The position numbers and the translations under genes are program-made. 64,000 bases of DNA from Verrucomicrobiota bacterium (GTDB taxonomy: Bacteria > Verrucomicrobiota > Verrucomicrobiia > CAIQCK01). This document shows positions 15,622 to 24,034 of this stretch, one piece after another. The DNA lies in the NCBI GenBank assembly GCA_016235595.1, contig JACRJX010000048.1:124001-188000 (forward strand), given 5' to 3'. The first letter of the stretch is position 1; each line of letters opens with the position of its first letter. The notes under the pieces were generated by a model. It did no database searches and was not told the DNA's origin. It worked only from the letters and a program-made list of their open reading frames with translations.

Positions 15622-16671
15622 ATGAAAAAGATGCTTGTCACGGGTTCTAATGGTCTCATCGGCTCGGAGATGGTCCGTCATTTCCATGAGCTGGGTTGGG
15701 AAGTCCACGGCGTGGACAACAACATGCGCGCGAGTTTCTTCGGCCCGCAGGGCGATACGCGCTGGAATCAGCAACGGCTGATCGAGGCGTTCCCGCGCTT
15801 CAAACACCACGAACTCGACATGCGCCAGCGCGATGCGGTGCGGGCGCTGGTTGGGGAACTGAAGCCGGACGCGGTCATCCACACGGCGGCGCAGCCGAGC
15901 CACGACTTGGCGGCGTCGCGCGTGTTCGACGACTTCGACGTGAACGCCAACGGCACGCTGAACCTGCTGGAGGCGTTGCGCCACATTTGTCCGGAGGCGC
16001 CGCTGGTGCACATGTCCACGAACAAGGTTTATGGCGACGCGCCGAATCGCATCAAGTTGAAGGAATTGCCGTCGCGGTGGGACTACGACGACCCGGACTA
16101 CGCCGATGGCATTGCGGAGGATTTCACGATTGACCAATCCAAGCACTCGCTCTTTGGCGCGTCGAAAGTGGCGGGTGACATCCTGGTGCAGGAATACGGC
16201 CGCTACTTTAACATGCCGACCTGCTGTCTGCGCGGCGGCTGTCTGACGGGACCGTCGCACTCCGGCGTTGAGCTGCATGGCTTCCTGAGCTATCTCGTGA
16301 AGGTCAACGTCACCGATGGCGCCTATCGCGTGTTCGGCTACAAGGGCAAACAAGTGCGCGACAATATCCACTCCCACGACGTGGCGTGTTTTGCGGAACG
16401 GTTCATCGCCGTCCCTCGCTGCGCCGAGGTCTATAACATCGGTGGCGGCCGGGGCAATTCGTGCTCGATCCTGGAGGCGTTCGCGCGCGTCGAGAAACTC
16501 AGCGGCAAGCCGATGAAATGGGAATACGTGGACAAGGCGCGCGAGGGCGACCACATCTGCTATATCAGCGACCTGTCGAAGATGCGCCAGCATTATCCCG
16601 GTTGGGACATCACCAGGAATCTCGACACGATCTTTTCCGAAATCGTGAACTCCTGGCTGGAACGTGCGTGA
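15622..16671 (+). CDS. NAD-dependent SDR epimerase, CDP-tyvelose/paratose 2-epimerase-like
   Basis: 349 residues, extended SDR. The nucleotide site is TGSNGLIG (residues 7-14), followed by MSTNKVYGD (131-139) and RGGCLTGPSHSGVELHGF. This resembles CDP-paratose 2-epimerases and related NAD epimerases. At the usual YxxxK site the sequence is F178-G-A-S-K182, so the catalytic tyrosine is phenylalanine. I recall the same SLFGASK pattern in relatives, so this may be a subfamily feature and not damage. The gene overlaps the next glycosyltransferase by one base. It could make an unusual 2-epimer sugar. A ColD-like enzyme at 62259-63443 would suit 3,6-dideoxy sugars, but that pathway link is inference. 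Confidence 0.78.
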   Translation: MKKMLVTGSNGLIGSEMVRHFHELGWEVHGVDNNMRASFFGPQGDTRWNQQRLIEAFPRFKHHELDMRQRDAVRALVGELKPDAVIHTAAQPSHDLAASRVFDDFDVNANGTLNLLEALRHICPEAPLVHMSTNKVYGDAPNRIKLKELPSRWDYDDPDYADGIAEDFTIDQSKHSLFGASKVAGDILVQEYGRYFNMPTCCLRGGCLTGPSHSGVELHGFLSYLVKVNVTDGAYRVFGYKGKQVRDNIHSHDVACFAERFIAVPRCAEVYNIGGGRGNSCSILEAFARVEKLSGKPMKWEYVDKAREGDHICYISDLSKMRQHYPGWDITRNLDTIFSEIVNSWLERA

Positions 16672-17720
16672 TGATGACCCCGCTGGTATCCGTCTGCCTG
16701 CCGAACTTGAACACCCGGCCGTTCCTCGAGGAACGGATGGAGACCCTGCTGGCGCAGACGTTCAAGGAGTTTGAGATTGTCATCAGCGACAACTACTCCA
16801 ACGACGGCGCGTGGGAATTCTTCCAGAAGTTCAAGGGTGATCCGCGCGTGCAGCTTGCGCAGGCGCCGCGGCAGGGCATGTATGCCAATTGGAACGAGTG
16901 CCTGCGGCGCGCGCGCGGCAAGTACTGCTATATGGCCACGAGCGACGACACGTGTTCGCCGACGCTGTTGGAGAAAATGCTGGCTGCGCTGGAACGGTTG
17001 CCGGACGTGCGGATTGGTGTGTGTGGTTTGCAGGTGATCGATGAAAAGGGCCGGGCGATTCCTTACTTGGAACGATTGCCGCATTGGCAGTTCTTGGGCG
17101 AGTGGATGCACACACCCTCCATTCGCAACAGCGAAACCGAGTTCTTGCTGCACGCGTGGTTCGGGACAATCTGGTTCAGCATGACGTCGGTGTTGTTCGA
17201 ACGCAGCGTGCTCGAACGGGCAGGCTATTTCCGCACCGATCTTTGCTCCCATGCAGACCAGGAATGGGCGATGCGCGCGGCGCTGTGTTCCGACGTGTCG
17301 TTCATGCCGGACCGGCTGGCGACATGGCGCTATTGGGAGGGGCAGGGCACGCCGCACGTGCTCGATGTGAAGACGACCCGGATCTGGCTCGAAGCCATCA
17401 ATTCAGTGCTTGACGATGAGAAGGCGGGCATTCCGGAGACGTGGAGGCGCGTAAAGGATTGGGACCGTCATCTGTTGGCGTCGAAGCGGGCGTATTACCT
17501 GTCGAGCTTCCGGTTGTGGAGCAAGGCAGCGCTGAAGACGCCGGGTTTGTTCCTGAAGGGGTTGGTGGATGCGTGGCGCTATGAGCCGGCGTTGTTATGG
17601 TCGCAAGCGAGGCGTGGCTTCAAGTGGTCGGACAGTTTTGACGTGGATCGCGTTCGGGGCGCGGGAGAACTGATCAAGCTTTTCAACGCGCCGTGGCCGC
17701 CGACGAAGATCTCGCCATAA
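16671..17720 (+). CDS. Family 2 glycosyltransferase
   Basis: 349 residues from the ATG that shares its A with the TGA of the upstream epimerase; a second ATG follows immediately. An N-terminal GT-A fold shows VSVCLPNLNTRPFLEERMET, FEIVISDNYSNDGAWEFF and YMATSDD as metal site (about residue 86). Later, DLCSHADQEWAMRAAL occupies the acceptor/catalytic-base position. A longer C-terminal helical part follows. Tight coupling to the epimerase suggests that it may use that enzyme's product as donor. The 3' end borders the decayed duplication starting at 17721. Confidence 0.88.
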   Translation: MMTPLVSVCLPNLNTRPFLEERMETLLAQTFKEFEIVISDNYSNDGAWEFFQKFKGDPRVQLAQAPRQGMYANWNECLRRARGKYCYMATSDDTCSPTLLEKMLAALERLPDVRIGVCGLQVIDEKGRAIPYLERLPHWQFLGEWMHTPSIRNSETEFLLHAWFGTIWFSMTSVLFERSVLERAGYFRTDLCSHADQEWAMRAALCSDVSFMPDRLATWRYWEGQGTPHVLDVKTTRIWLEAINSVLDDEKAGIPETWRRVKDWDRHLLASKRAYYLSSFRLWSKAALKTPGLFLKGLVDAWRYEPALLWSQARRGFKWSDSFDVDRVRGAGELIKLFNAPWPPTKISP

Positions 17721-17866
17721 GCAAGCGTTTGCGGATCGAGATCGTCTTGCCGTTCCGCGGGATTACGAATGGCAATCTCGTGTTAGTGAAACTGGCCAGC
17801 GGGCGTCGGACGTGCAGTGATGGGACCGTTAAGAATTGGTGCTGGTCTTGCTTTGGAAACGGCTAA
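17721..17866 (+). pseudogene. GT4 glycosyltransferase fragment (duplication copy 1)
   Basis: Translates as LRIEIVLPFRGITNGNLVLV then a short tail SGRRTCSDGTVKNWC and a stop. The first part matches residues about 8-28 of the intact GT4 protein at 20437. The start codon region is lost and most of the protein is missing. The same structure, with the same odd tail, recurs at 19188-19325, so the deletion preceded the duplication or was copied with it. Confidence 0.75.
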
Positions 17867-17869
17867 AAG

Positions 17870-18131
17870 ATGAAACCCATGCGAATCTTGATGACAGGTG
17901 CTGCGGGCATGCTCTGTAGTGCGTTGCATCCTTACTTCAGGGGGCTTGGCCACGCGGTGCGGGCGATGGACCTCATATCACCACTGGAAGGGGGAGTGTC
18001 CGGTGCCGCAGCCTCGCAGCGAGGTGATGAAGAATATGATGGTGCGATTGCGTGGGATGAACCGGATGTGGTCGTGGCGCGAGGCATGGGTGGAGTGTCT
18101 GCTGCGCTGTTTCGCACTGTCTGTCCGGTGA
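17870..18131 (+). pseudogene. dTDP-4-dehydrorhamnose reductase-like gene with internal deletion (duplication copy 1)
   Basis: The first about 36 codons (MKPMRILMTGAAGMLCSALH onward) match the intact SDR gene at 19350. At about 17979 the sequence jumps to the equivalent of about 20106 in that gene and continues to its end with PQPRSEVMKNMMVRLRGMN, but in a different frame. About 0.64 kb of the middle is absent. The Rossmann motif is kept but no enzyme can be made. The open frame running to 18157 is an accident of the frameshift. Confidence 0.85.
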
Positions 18132-18153
18132 TGAAAGCACCGCAAGCCGCGAA

Positions 18154-19191
18154 ATGAAAACCTTCTTGTCCCCAACCATAAGACGCATTCGGCTGTTTGT
18201 CGGTTTCTGCCGGCACTACATAGGCAGCCAGGCGTGTTGCGCCCTACGGCATTATCGGGCGCTGGCGGGTCGGGTTCCCGAGGAACGGCGTTGGGAGTTC
18301 GCAGCCTATCGTCATCTGACTGAGGAACTGCGACGGCAGACCGACCCGCAAGGCTCGCCGTTCTACTTCTTCCACGTTTATAGCGAGGTTGTGCAGATGG
18401 CTAGGCAACACGGTCACGAGCCGCGTCGGGTGTTGGAACTGGGGCCGGGAGCGAGTTTGGGCGTGTTGTTTTGCTTTGTGGCCGCCGGCGTCGAACGCGC
18501 CGTTGGCGTGGACGTTGAGCCTGTTCAGCACAACCCGGAGTTCTACAGTGTCCTGAAGGACTACCTCGCTTCTGTGGGCGGGTTCCGTTGGTGGCGGCTT
18601 TGCGCCGTGGACGGTCGCCGTCCCGGCGTCCGCTACCCCGGTTGCTGGGAAAGTGCGGACGCGCAGGCATTGCTCGACCGGATCGAATATCGCGCGCCGG
18701 TGTATGCGCACGATCTGCCGTTCGGCGACGGCGAATTCGACTTCATCTACAGCAACGCCGCGATGGAGCATTTCGATCAGCCTGAGAAGGCGGTGCAGGA
18801 GATCCGCCGTGTGCTCGCGCCGGGCGGAATCACCACGCATGAGATTGATCTGAGTCATCATCAGCCAGGTCATCCTTTGCAACACCTGCGTTGGAGCCGG
18901 GATGAGTATCAAAGATTGACCCAGAAATACGGTGGTGGCCACGGCATTGAAAATATTTTGAACGGCACGTGGACCGATCTGCCTTACTGTAATCGGTTGC
19001 TGGCTGGCGATTGGCATCGCATTTTCGTTGAAGCCGGCTTGGAGGTCCTCCGGCTCGAAGTCGTCAGTGAGGTGGACCCTGCCACCATCAACCCGTCCGA
19101 TCTTGCCGAGCCTTATTGCCGGCGCAGTTGTGAAGAACTCGCGCCGCTGGTCATCCGCATCATCGCCCGGCGCACAGACGCAGCCGAATGA
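18154..19191 (+). CDS. Class I SAM-dependent methyltransferase
   Basis: 345 residues. RVLELGPGASLGVLFCFVAAG (about residues 90-110, quoted in part) is the SAM-binding motif I, then VGVDVEPVQ (acidic end of strand 2). FDFIYSNAAMEHFDQPEKAV and EIRRVLAPGG are post-motif I/II sequences of methyltransf_11 type. HLRWSRDEYQRLT is typical of polysaccharide-locus members. Likely methylates a sugar or lipid intermediate. It is the intact member of a duplicated pair: a tail-only copy lies at 20254-20409. The 4-base overlap with the following GT4 fragment (ATGA) mirrors the arrangement before the full GT4 gene. Confidence 0.82.
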   Translation: MKTFLSPTIRRIRLFVGFCRHYIGSQACCALRHYRALAGRVPEERRWEFAAYRHLTEELRRQTDPQGSPFYFFHVYSEVVQMARQHGHEPRRVLELGPGASLGVLFCFVAAGVERAVGVDVEPVQHNPEFYSVLKDYLASVGGFRWWRLCAVDGRRPGVRYPGCWESADAQALLDRIEYRAPVYAHDLPFGDGEFDFIYSNAAMEHFDQPEKAVQEIRRVLAPGGITTHEIDLSHHQPGHPLQHLRWSRDEYQRLTQKYGGGHGIENILNGTWTDLPYCNRLLAGDWHRIFVEAGLEVLRLEVVSEVDPATINPSDLAEPYCRRSCEELAPLVIRIIARRTDAAE

Positions 19192-19325
19192 CACCGTCTC
19201 CACAGCGTCTGCGCATCCATATCGTCCTGCCGTTCCGTGGGATTACCGGTGGCAATCTCGTGTTGGTGGAGCTTGCCCGCCGGCGTTGGGTGTGCAGTGA
19301 TGGGACCGTTGAGAATTGGTGCTGA
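19188..19325 (+). pseudogene. GT4 glycosyltransferase fragment (duplication copy 2)
   Basis: Starts MTPSPQRLRIHIVLPFRGIT, nearly identical to the N-terminus of the intact GT4 at 20437, and keeps 31 residues. It then changes to RRRWVCSDGTVENWC and stops at 19325. It still has a start codon overlapping the methyltransferase stop, so a 45-residue peptide could be made. It is the sister of the fragment at 17721. Confidence 0.8.
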
Positions 19326-19349
19326 TCTTGCTTTCGAAACAGTTAATGG

Positions 19350-20252
19350 ATGAAACCTATGCGAATTTTAATGACAGGTGCTGCCGGCATGCTTGGCAGT
19401 GCCTTGTATCCTTGTTTTAAGAAACTCGGCCACGCGGTGCGGGCGACGGACCTGACACCACGTGATAAATGGCAGACGATGTTGGATGTGCGCGATTACG
19501 CCGCGGTGCGGCGTGAAATCGTAAAGTTCAAGCCGCACTTGGTAATGCACCTGGCGGCCGAGACCGACGTGGATCGTTGCGAGCGCGAGCCAGATCATGC
19601 GTTCGCCACGAATGCTCTCGGCACGCAAAACGTCGCACTGGTCTGCGGGGAGCGTGAGCTGCGGATGGTATATATCTCGACAGCGGGAGTGTTCGACGGC
19701 AAGAAGACCTCCCCCTATACCGAATTCGACGAGGCTCGGCCGGTCATCGTCTATGGCGATTCCAAGCTGGCAGGGGAGTTGTTCACCCGGCAGCACGTGC
19801 CGCGGCATTTCATTGTTCGCGCCGGCTGGATGATCGGTGGCGGACAAAAGGATCACAAGTTTGTGGCGAAAATCGTCGAACAGATTCGCGCAGGCAAGAA
19901 ACGGATCCACTGTGTAACCGATAAGTTCGGCACCCCAACCTACACGGAGGATTTTGCGCGGACGTTGTCGGAGCTGGTGGAAACGCCATTCTACGGATTG
20001 TATCACATGGTCTGCGAGGGCGCGGGCACGCGCTATGACGTGGCGGCCGAGATACTGAAGTGTCTCGGACGAACCGACATCGAGCTCGTGGCGGTGAATA
20101 GTGATTTTTGGAAGGCGAAGTACCCCGCGCCACGTCCGCGTAGCGAGGTGATGGAGAACATGATGTTGCGATTGCGTGGGCTGAACCGGATGCGGCCGTG
20201 GCGGGAGGCGCTGGCGGAGTATCTGCGGCGTTTTTTTGCGTCAGAGATTTGA
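19350..20252 (+). CDS. dTDP-4-dehydrorhamnose reductase-like SDR
   Basis: 300 residues, length normal for RfbD. TGAAGMLGSALYP (residues 9-21) is the NAD(P) motif, HLAAETDVDRCEREPDHAF follows, then STAGVFDG and YGDSKLAGE containing the YxxxK catalytic pair. RAGWMIGGGQKDHKF and GTPTYTEDFA match the RfbD family. It would reduce a dTDP-4-keto sugar, the last step to dTDP-L-rhamnose or a relative. No rfbA, rfbB or rfbC is in the window. It is the surviving copy of a duplicated gene; its twin at 17870 lost its middle. Confidence 0.85.
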   Translation: MKPMRILMTGAAGMLGSALYPCFKKLGHAVRATDLTPRDKWQTMLDVRDYAAVRREIVKFKPHLVMHLAAETDVDRCEREPDHAFATNALGTQNVALVCGERELRMVYISTAGVFDGKKTSPYTEFDEARPVIVYGDSKLAGELFTRQHVPRHFIVRAGWMIGGGQKDHKFVAKIVEQIRAGKKRIHCVTDKFGTPTYTEDFARTLSELVETPFYGLYHMVCEGAGTRYDVAAEILKCLGRTDIELVAVNSDFWKAKYPAPRPRSEVMENMMLRLRGLNRMRPWREALAEYLRRFFASEI

Positions 20253-20253
20253 C

Positions 20254-20409
20254 GTCGAAGCCGGCTTGGCGGTTCTCCGATTTGAAGCAGTTTGCAATGT
20301 GGGTCACACCACCATCGACCTGGCCGACTTTGCCGAGCTGTGTTGCGGGTGCGCTCGCAAAGAACTGGCTCTGTTGGCGATCCGCGTCGCAGCCCGGCGT
20401 CCAAGGTAG
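20254..20409 (+). pseudogene. Methyltransferase 3' tail (duplication copy 2)
   Basis: The DNA after the SDR stop aligns with about 19028-19190, the last about 50 codons of the methyltransferase at 18154 (the run starting VEAGL, then CC.R....KELA-type codons and AARR near the end). The 5' part is missing. The stretch from 20430, including the start of the GT4 gene, repeats the sequence after the first methyltransferase. Confidence 0.75.
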
Positions 20410-20436
20410 ACTCTTATCAAACACAGACACAGCCGG

Positions 20437-21603
20437 ATGACACCGTCTCCACAGCATTTGCGCATCCAGATTGTGCTGCCATTCGTGGGTATTACCGGCG
20501 GCAATCTTGTGCTCTTGGAACTGGCCAACCGCCTGAAACGGCGCGGTCATGATGTGTGGATGCTGTTCGATTACCCTGAGGTCCCTTGGTGGAAACCTCG
20601 TGGGTTTACCCGCATGAAGCTGAGGGATTGGGGCTTGCGCCCGTGGGTGGACTGGTTTGATCTGCAAGTGCCCGTCTTACGGTGTCCTGGGTTGAAGAAC
20701 GATCAGGTGCCGGAGGCCGACGCCATCATCGTCAGCTATTGGTTGCACGCACATCAGGTGGCGGCCTTGTCCAAGACGAAAGGCAGGAAGTTTTACTACA
20801 TCCAGGCGTATGAGACGGATTTCCTCACCGGAGGGATGCCACTGGAGAACCGGCAGGCACCCACCGCGGGTGGTGAACGGTGGATGGACCCAGTTGCCTG
20901 CGATCTGACATATCGGCTGCCGATGAAACACATCGTGGTGGCGGCTTGGCTGGGGCGTTTGATGTGGGAGAGGTTCCACCAGCCGTCGGTGAGAATCAGC
21001 CCGCCGATTGACTTCGCCTCCTTCCCAACGCCAGAGGGTCGGGAGTTCCGCAATCCGCCGCGTTGCCTTATGCAGCACCACACACCGGCGGTGAAAGGCG
21101 TGGCAGACGGCGTGCTAGCGTTTGAGTTGGCAGCGCGCGAGGTGCCGGGGATGACACTGTCGTTGTTCGGGCCGCACAGTAAGGAGTTTGCGACGCCGCA
21201 TCGCACGCTGGGCCCCATCTTGCCAGCGAGGTTGCACGAGATGTATCGCGAACACGACATCATGATTTGGCCTAGTCACGTGGAAGGCTATGGGTTGCCT
21301 CCCATTGAGGCAATGGCTTGTCAGTGCGCCGTGGCCACGACGAATAACGGTGGCAGCGAGGAGTTCGCGTTCCATGAGCGGACGGCGTTGGTGTCGGCGC
21401 CGAAGGACCCCACTGCGCTGGCTGCCAATATTGTGCGACTCGCCAAGGATATGGCGCTGCGCCGACGGCTTGCGCAGGCCGGGTGCGACTGGGTGCGGCA
21501 GCATCTGGCGTGGGAACGCGCCTGTCGCAGTTTCGAGTGTTGTTGTGTGGATGACTCGCTTTGGCAGGGTCCCAATTGTGAGGCGTTGTCGGCAAAACCA
21601 TGA
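20437..21603 (+). CDS. Family 4 (GT-B) glycosyltransferase
   Basis: 388 residues. N-terminal Rossmann domain LRIQIVLPFVGITGGNLVLL with a Gly-rich loop; C-terminal donor domain with MIWPSHVEGYGLPPIEAMAC, the E-x7-E signature of GT4, and the TTNNGGSEEFAF segment binding the nucleotide sugar. It transfers hexose-like residues from an activated sugar with retention in characterised relatives. It is the intact version of the two fragments at 17721 and 19188, and overlaps the next GT2 gene by four bases. Confidence 0.88.
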   Translation: MTPSPQHLRIQIVLPFVGITGGNLVLLELANRLKRRGHDVWMLFDYPEVPWWKPRGFTRMKLRDWGLRPWVDWFDLQVPVLRCPGLKNDQVPEADAIIVSYWLHAHQVAALSKTKGRKFYYIQAYETDFLTGGMPLENRQAPTAGGERWMDPVACDLTYRLPMKHIVVAAWLGRLMWERFHQPSVRISPPIDFASFPTPEGREFRNPPRCLMQHHTPAVKGVADGVLAFELAAREVPGMTLSLFGPHSKEFATPHRTLGPILPARLHEMYREHDIMIWPSHVEGYGLPPIEAMACQCAVATTNNGGSEEFAFHERTALVSAPKDPTALAANIVRLAKDMALRRRLAQAGCDWVRQHLAWERACRSFECCCVDDSLWQGPNCEALSAKP

Positions 21604-22637
21604 AACCCGTTGTCAGCATTGTGGTGACCAACTGGAACGGCCGCGGCTGGCTGGATCGCTGCCTGAGTTCTCTGTTGGGACAGACGCTCAAGCCCATCGA
21701 AATCATCCTTGTGGATAATGCCTCTACGGACGGTTCTGTTGACTTTGTGCAGAAGGCGTTTCCGATGGTACGGATCGTCCGGTTGCCGGAGAACCGCGGC
21801 CACGCCGGGCCGGTCAACGACGGTTTTCGCGCCGCGAACCCGCAATCGCGGTTCTTGGCGAAGTTTGACAATGACGCTCGCGCGGAGCCGGACTGGCTAG
21901 AGAAGATAGTCCGGGCGCTTGGTGACAACGAGACGATCGGATCGGCGGCATGCCTGACGTTGGACTATCACGACAGCACGCTCATCTACTCGATGGGCGA
22001 CGCATTTCTGAAGAACGGCGACTGTTTCAACATTGGCCGTGGCATGGTTTATCGGCCTGAATTACCGTCAGCGAAGTGGGTGTTCGGGCCTTCGGGCTGC
22101 ACAGCGGTTTATCGGCGCAGTGCCTTGGATCGGGTGGGTTTACTGGACGAGGACTTCTGGGCTTACCACGAGGATGTGGACCTGAGTTTTCGCCTGCAAC
22201 TGGCGGGCTACAAGTGCCTCTACGTGCCGGAGGCGGTTGGTTACCACGTCGGTTCCGCTACCGGCCGCAAGTTCGGCGATCGGACAGCTTTCGTCAGCGG
22301 CCGCAATCGTTGGTTCGTGCTGTACAAAAACCTGCCGTCGAGCCTCTGGCTGCGGTTTGCGTGGCCGTTGGCGTGGCGCCAGACGCAGGTGGTGTGGTGG
22401 GCGTTGAAGGGTGACACCGAGTCGCGGGTCCGGTGCCGGGGCGCGCTGAGTTCGCTGTACTACCTGCCTCGGGAGTTGCGCAAGCGATGGGCGATCCAGC
22501 GGACCCGGCGGCTCAACGCTCGGGAACTGGCCTCAATGTGCCAGGAACACGAATGGTTACGAGACCAGTTGAAAGCGATCGCCGACCAAGACAATGCGAT
22601 GGAGAGACGGAGTGATGAACGAGCAGCAAACCAATGA
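21600..22637 (+). CDS. Family 2 glycosyltransferase, rhamnosyltransferase-like
   Basis: 345 residues, ATGA overlap with the GT4 gene. VSIVVTNWNGRGWLDRCLSS, IEIILVDNASTDGSVDFVQ, NRGHAGPVNDGFRAA and KFDNDA are characteristic of the WbbL-like rhamnosyltransferase subgroup of GT2. YHEDVDLSFRLQLAG is the conserved acidic ED site. C-terminal amphipathic helices may attach it to the membrane. It may use the deoxysugar made by the SDR encoded nearby; this is an inference from co-location. Confidence 0.88.
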   Translation: MKPVVSIVVTNWNGRGWLDRCLSSLLGQTLKPIEIILVDNASTDGSVDFVQKAFPMVRIVRLPENRGHAGPVNDGFRAANPQSRFLAKFDNDARAEPDWLEKIVRALGDNETIGSAACLTLDYHDSTLIYSMGDAFLKNGDCFNIGRGMVYRPELPSAKWVFGPSGCTAVYRRSALDRVGLLDEDFWAYHEDVDLSFRLQLAGYKCLYVPEAVGYHVGSATGRKFGDRTAFVSGRNRWFVLYKNLPSSLWLRFAWPLAWRQTQVVWWALKGDTESRVRCRGALSSLYYLPRELRKRWAIQRTRRLNARELASMCQEHEWLRDQLKAIADQDNAMERRSDERAANQ

Positions 22638-23880
22638 CGATTGCGCCTGTGAAGGGGCGAGCAGTAGATGCCGGCGATGGCTGGGCCGGTTGGCGCTGCT
22701 GACGGTCGCGTTGTTGTTGTTGTTGTGCAGCGCAGAAATCGCTTTCCGGATATTGGGATGGCGGCCGCTGACGGACGTTGAGTTCGATCCGGTATTCGGC
22801 CGGCGTTTTGTTCCCGGAAAAGTCGGGGTGACCACCATCGAGAGTTTCGTGGTTTCACGAATCAACTCGCACGGTTTTCGCGACCGCGAATACAGTTTCG
22901 AGAAACCGCCGGGTGTGTTTCGGATCGTGGTGCTGGGCGATTCGTTCGTCGAAGCACTGCAAGTGCCGCTGGAGAAGTCCTTCCACAAACTGCTCGAAGC
23001 GCGCCTGAACGCCGCCGCTGGCGCTCGCCGGTTCGAGGTGATCAGTTTCGGTATGAGCGGCAATGGCACGGGTCAGGAACTGCTCTACTACCGACACTGG
23101 GCGCTTCGTTTCAAACCGGACCTGACGCTGGTGGGGATCTATTGGCAAAACGACATCGTGGACAATTCGAAGGAACTCTGCGCGCTTATCGGTAACTGGA
23201 TGGAGCGCCCCTTTTTCGAGTGGCGGGACGGCCGGCTGGTGTTGGACAACAGCCACATCGAACTCCAACACCGCTTGGAGGCGGAGCGGGCGGACAGGCG
23301 CACCACTTTGTTGCATCGGCTATGGACAAAGTGGGTGCGACGCTACAGCTATTTCCTGGACTTCATGTTCATGCAAGCGTGGTATGCGCGAAACGTCTGG
23401 CAGGAATGGTGGGGCGGAATAAATAATGAACCGGCCTTCAGACGTTTCTACGACGTATGCCTGCCAGAAACACCGCCGGAATGGCAGTGGGCGTGGGACT
23501 TGACCGAACACATCTTGGCCCAATTGCGTGATGAGTGCACCGAGACTCATTCGCCGTTGGCGGTGTTCGAGGTCACCCTGGCGGCACAACTCTACGATGA
23601 CTACCGGAATCGCCTTTACAAGTCCTGTCCCGAACTGCGCCGCTACGATTGGGAGAAGCCCGGTCGCCTGTTGCAGGCGATGATGGACCGGCTGCGGGTG
23701 CCGTATCTGCCGATGTCCGCCGCGTTCAAGGCTGATTTCCGGCAAACCGGCCAATACGCGCATGGCCACGTCTTGGGACCGGTTGGCCACTGGAACGAAC
23801 ATGGCCACGATCTGGCAGCGCGACAGATCGAGCGATTCCTGCGGGAGAACAATCTGATTTCCAAGCCGACCCAGCCTTGA
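22615..23880 (+). CDS. Membrane-anchored SGNH/GDSL hydrolase-like protein
   Basis: 421 residues. Start at ATG 22615, with a GGAG sequence just upstream and a 23-base overlap with the previous gene. Residues about 29-45 are a single hydrophobic helix (LALLTVALLLLLCSAEIAF), so the domain is probably periplasmic. VVLGDSFVEALQVP (about 105) is the nucleophile-Ser block I of SGNH hydrolases. FGMSGNGTGQELLYY (Gly block) and the late WNEHGHDLAARQ provide the expected His block. Such proteins in polysaccharide loci act as O-acetyl esterases or acetyltransferases. Here the direction of the reaction is unknown. Confidence 0.75.
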   Translation: MNEQQTNDDCACEGASSRCRRWLGRLALLTVALLLLLCSAEIAFRILGWRPLTDVEFDPVFGRRFVPGKVGVTTIESFVVSRINSHGFRDREYSFEKPPGVFRIVVLGDSFVEALQVPLEKSFHKLLEARLNAAAGARRFEVISFGMSGNGTGQELLYYRHWALRFKPDLTLVGIYWQNDIVDNSKELCALIGNWMERPFFEWRDGRLVLDNSHIELQHRLEAERADRRTTLLHRLWTKWVRRYSYFLDFMFMQAWYARNVWQEWWGGINNEPAFRRFYDVCLPETPPEWQWAWDLTEHILAQLRDECTETHSPLAVFEVTLAAQLYDDYRNRLYKSCPELRRYDWEKPGRLLQAMMDRLRVPYLPMSAAFKADFRQTGQYAHGHVLGPVGHWNEHGHDLAARQIERFLRENNLISKPTQP

Positions 23881-24034
23881 CCCACCCGCGCCGCGCTAAA
23901 GTCACGCTTGCAATTGGAGTGGATTGCGTGGCTCTATCATTCCGACTTTGGCAGATCGAGGATGCAACCGGCGCTGTGCGGGGCAACCGAGCCGCGAAAC
24001 GCTAATACATCGCTCCGCTGCCAACGCAAAGAAC

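Noticed and set aside
17870..18157. A 95-residue open frame as a real gene
   Set aside because: It is the frameshifted reading of the deleted SDR copy; the C-terminal part matches the intact gene only in another frame.
23877..23902. TTGACC and TAAAGT before the dTDP-rhamnose 4-epimerase-like gene as promoter
   Set aside because: The spacer is only 14 bases, too short for a normal sigma70 promoter, and the start codon is more than 130 bases away.
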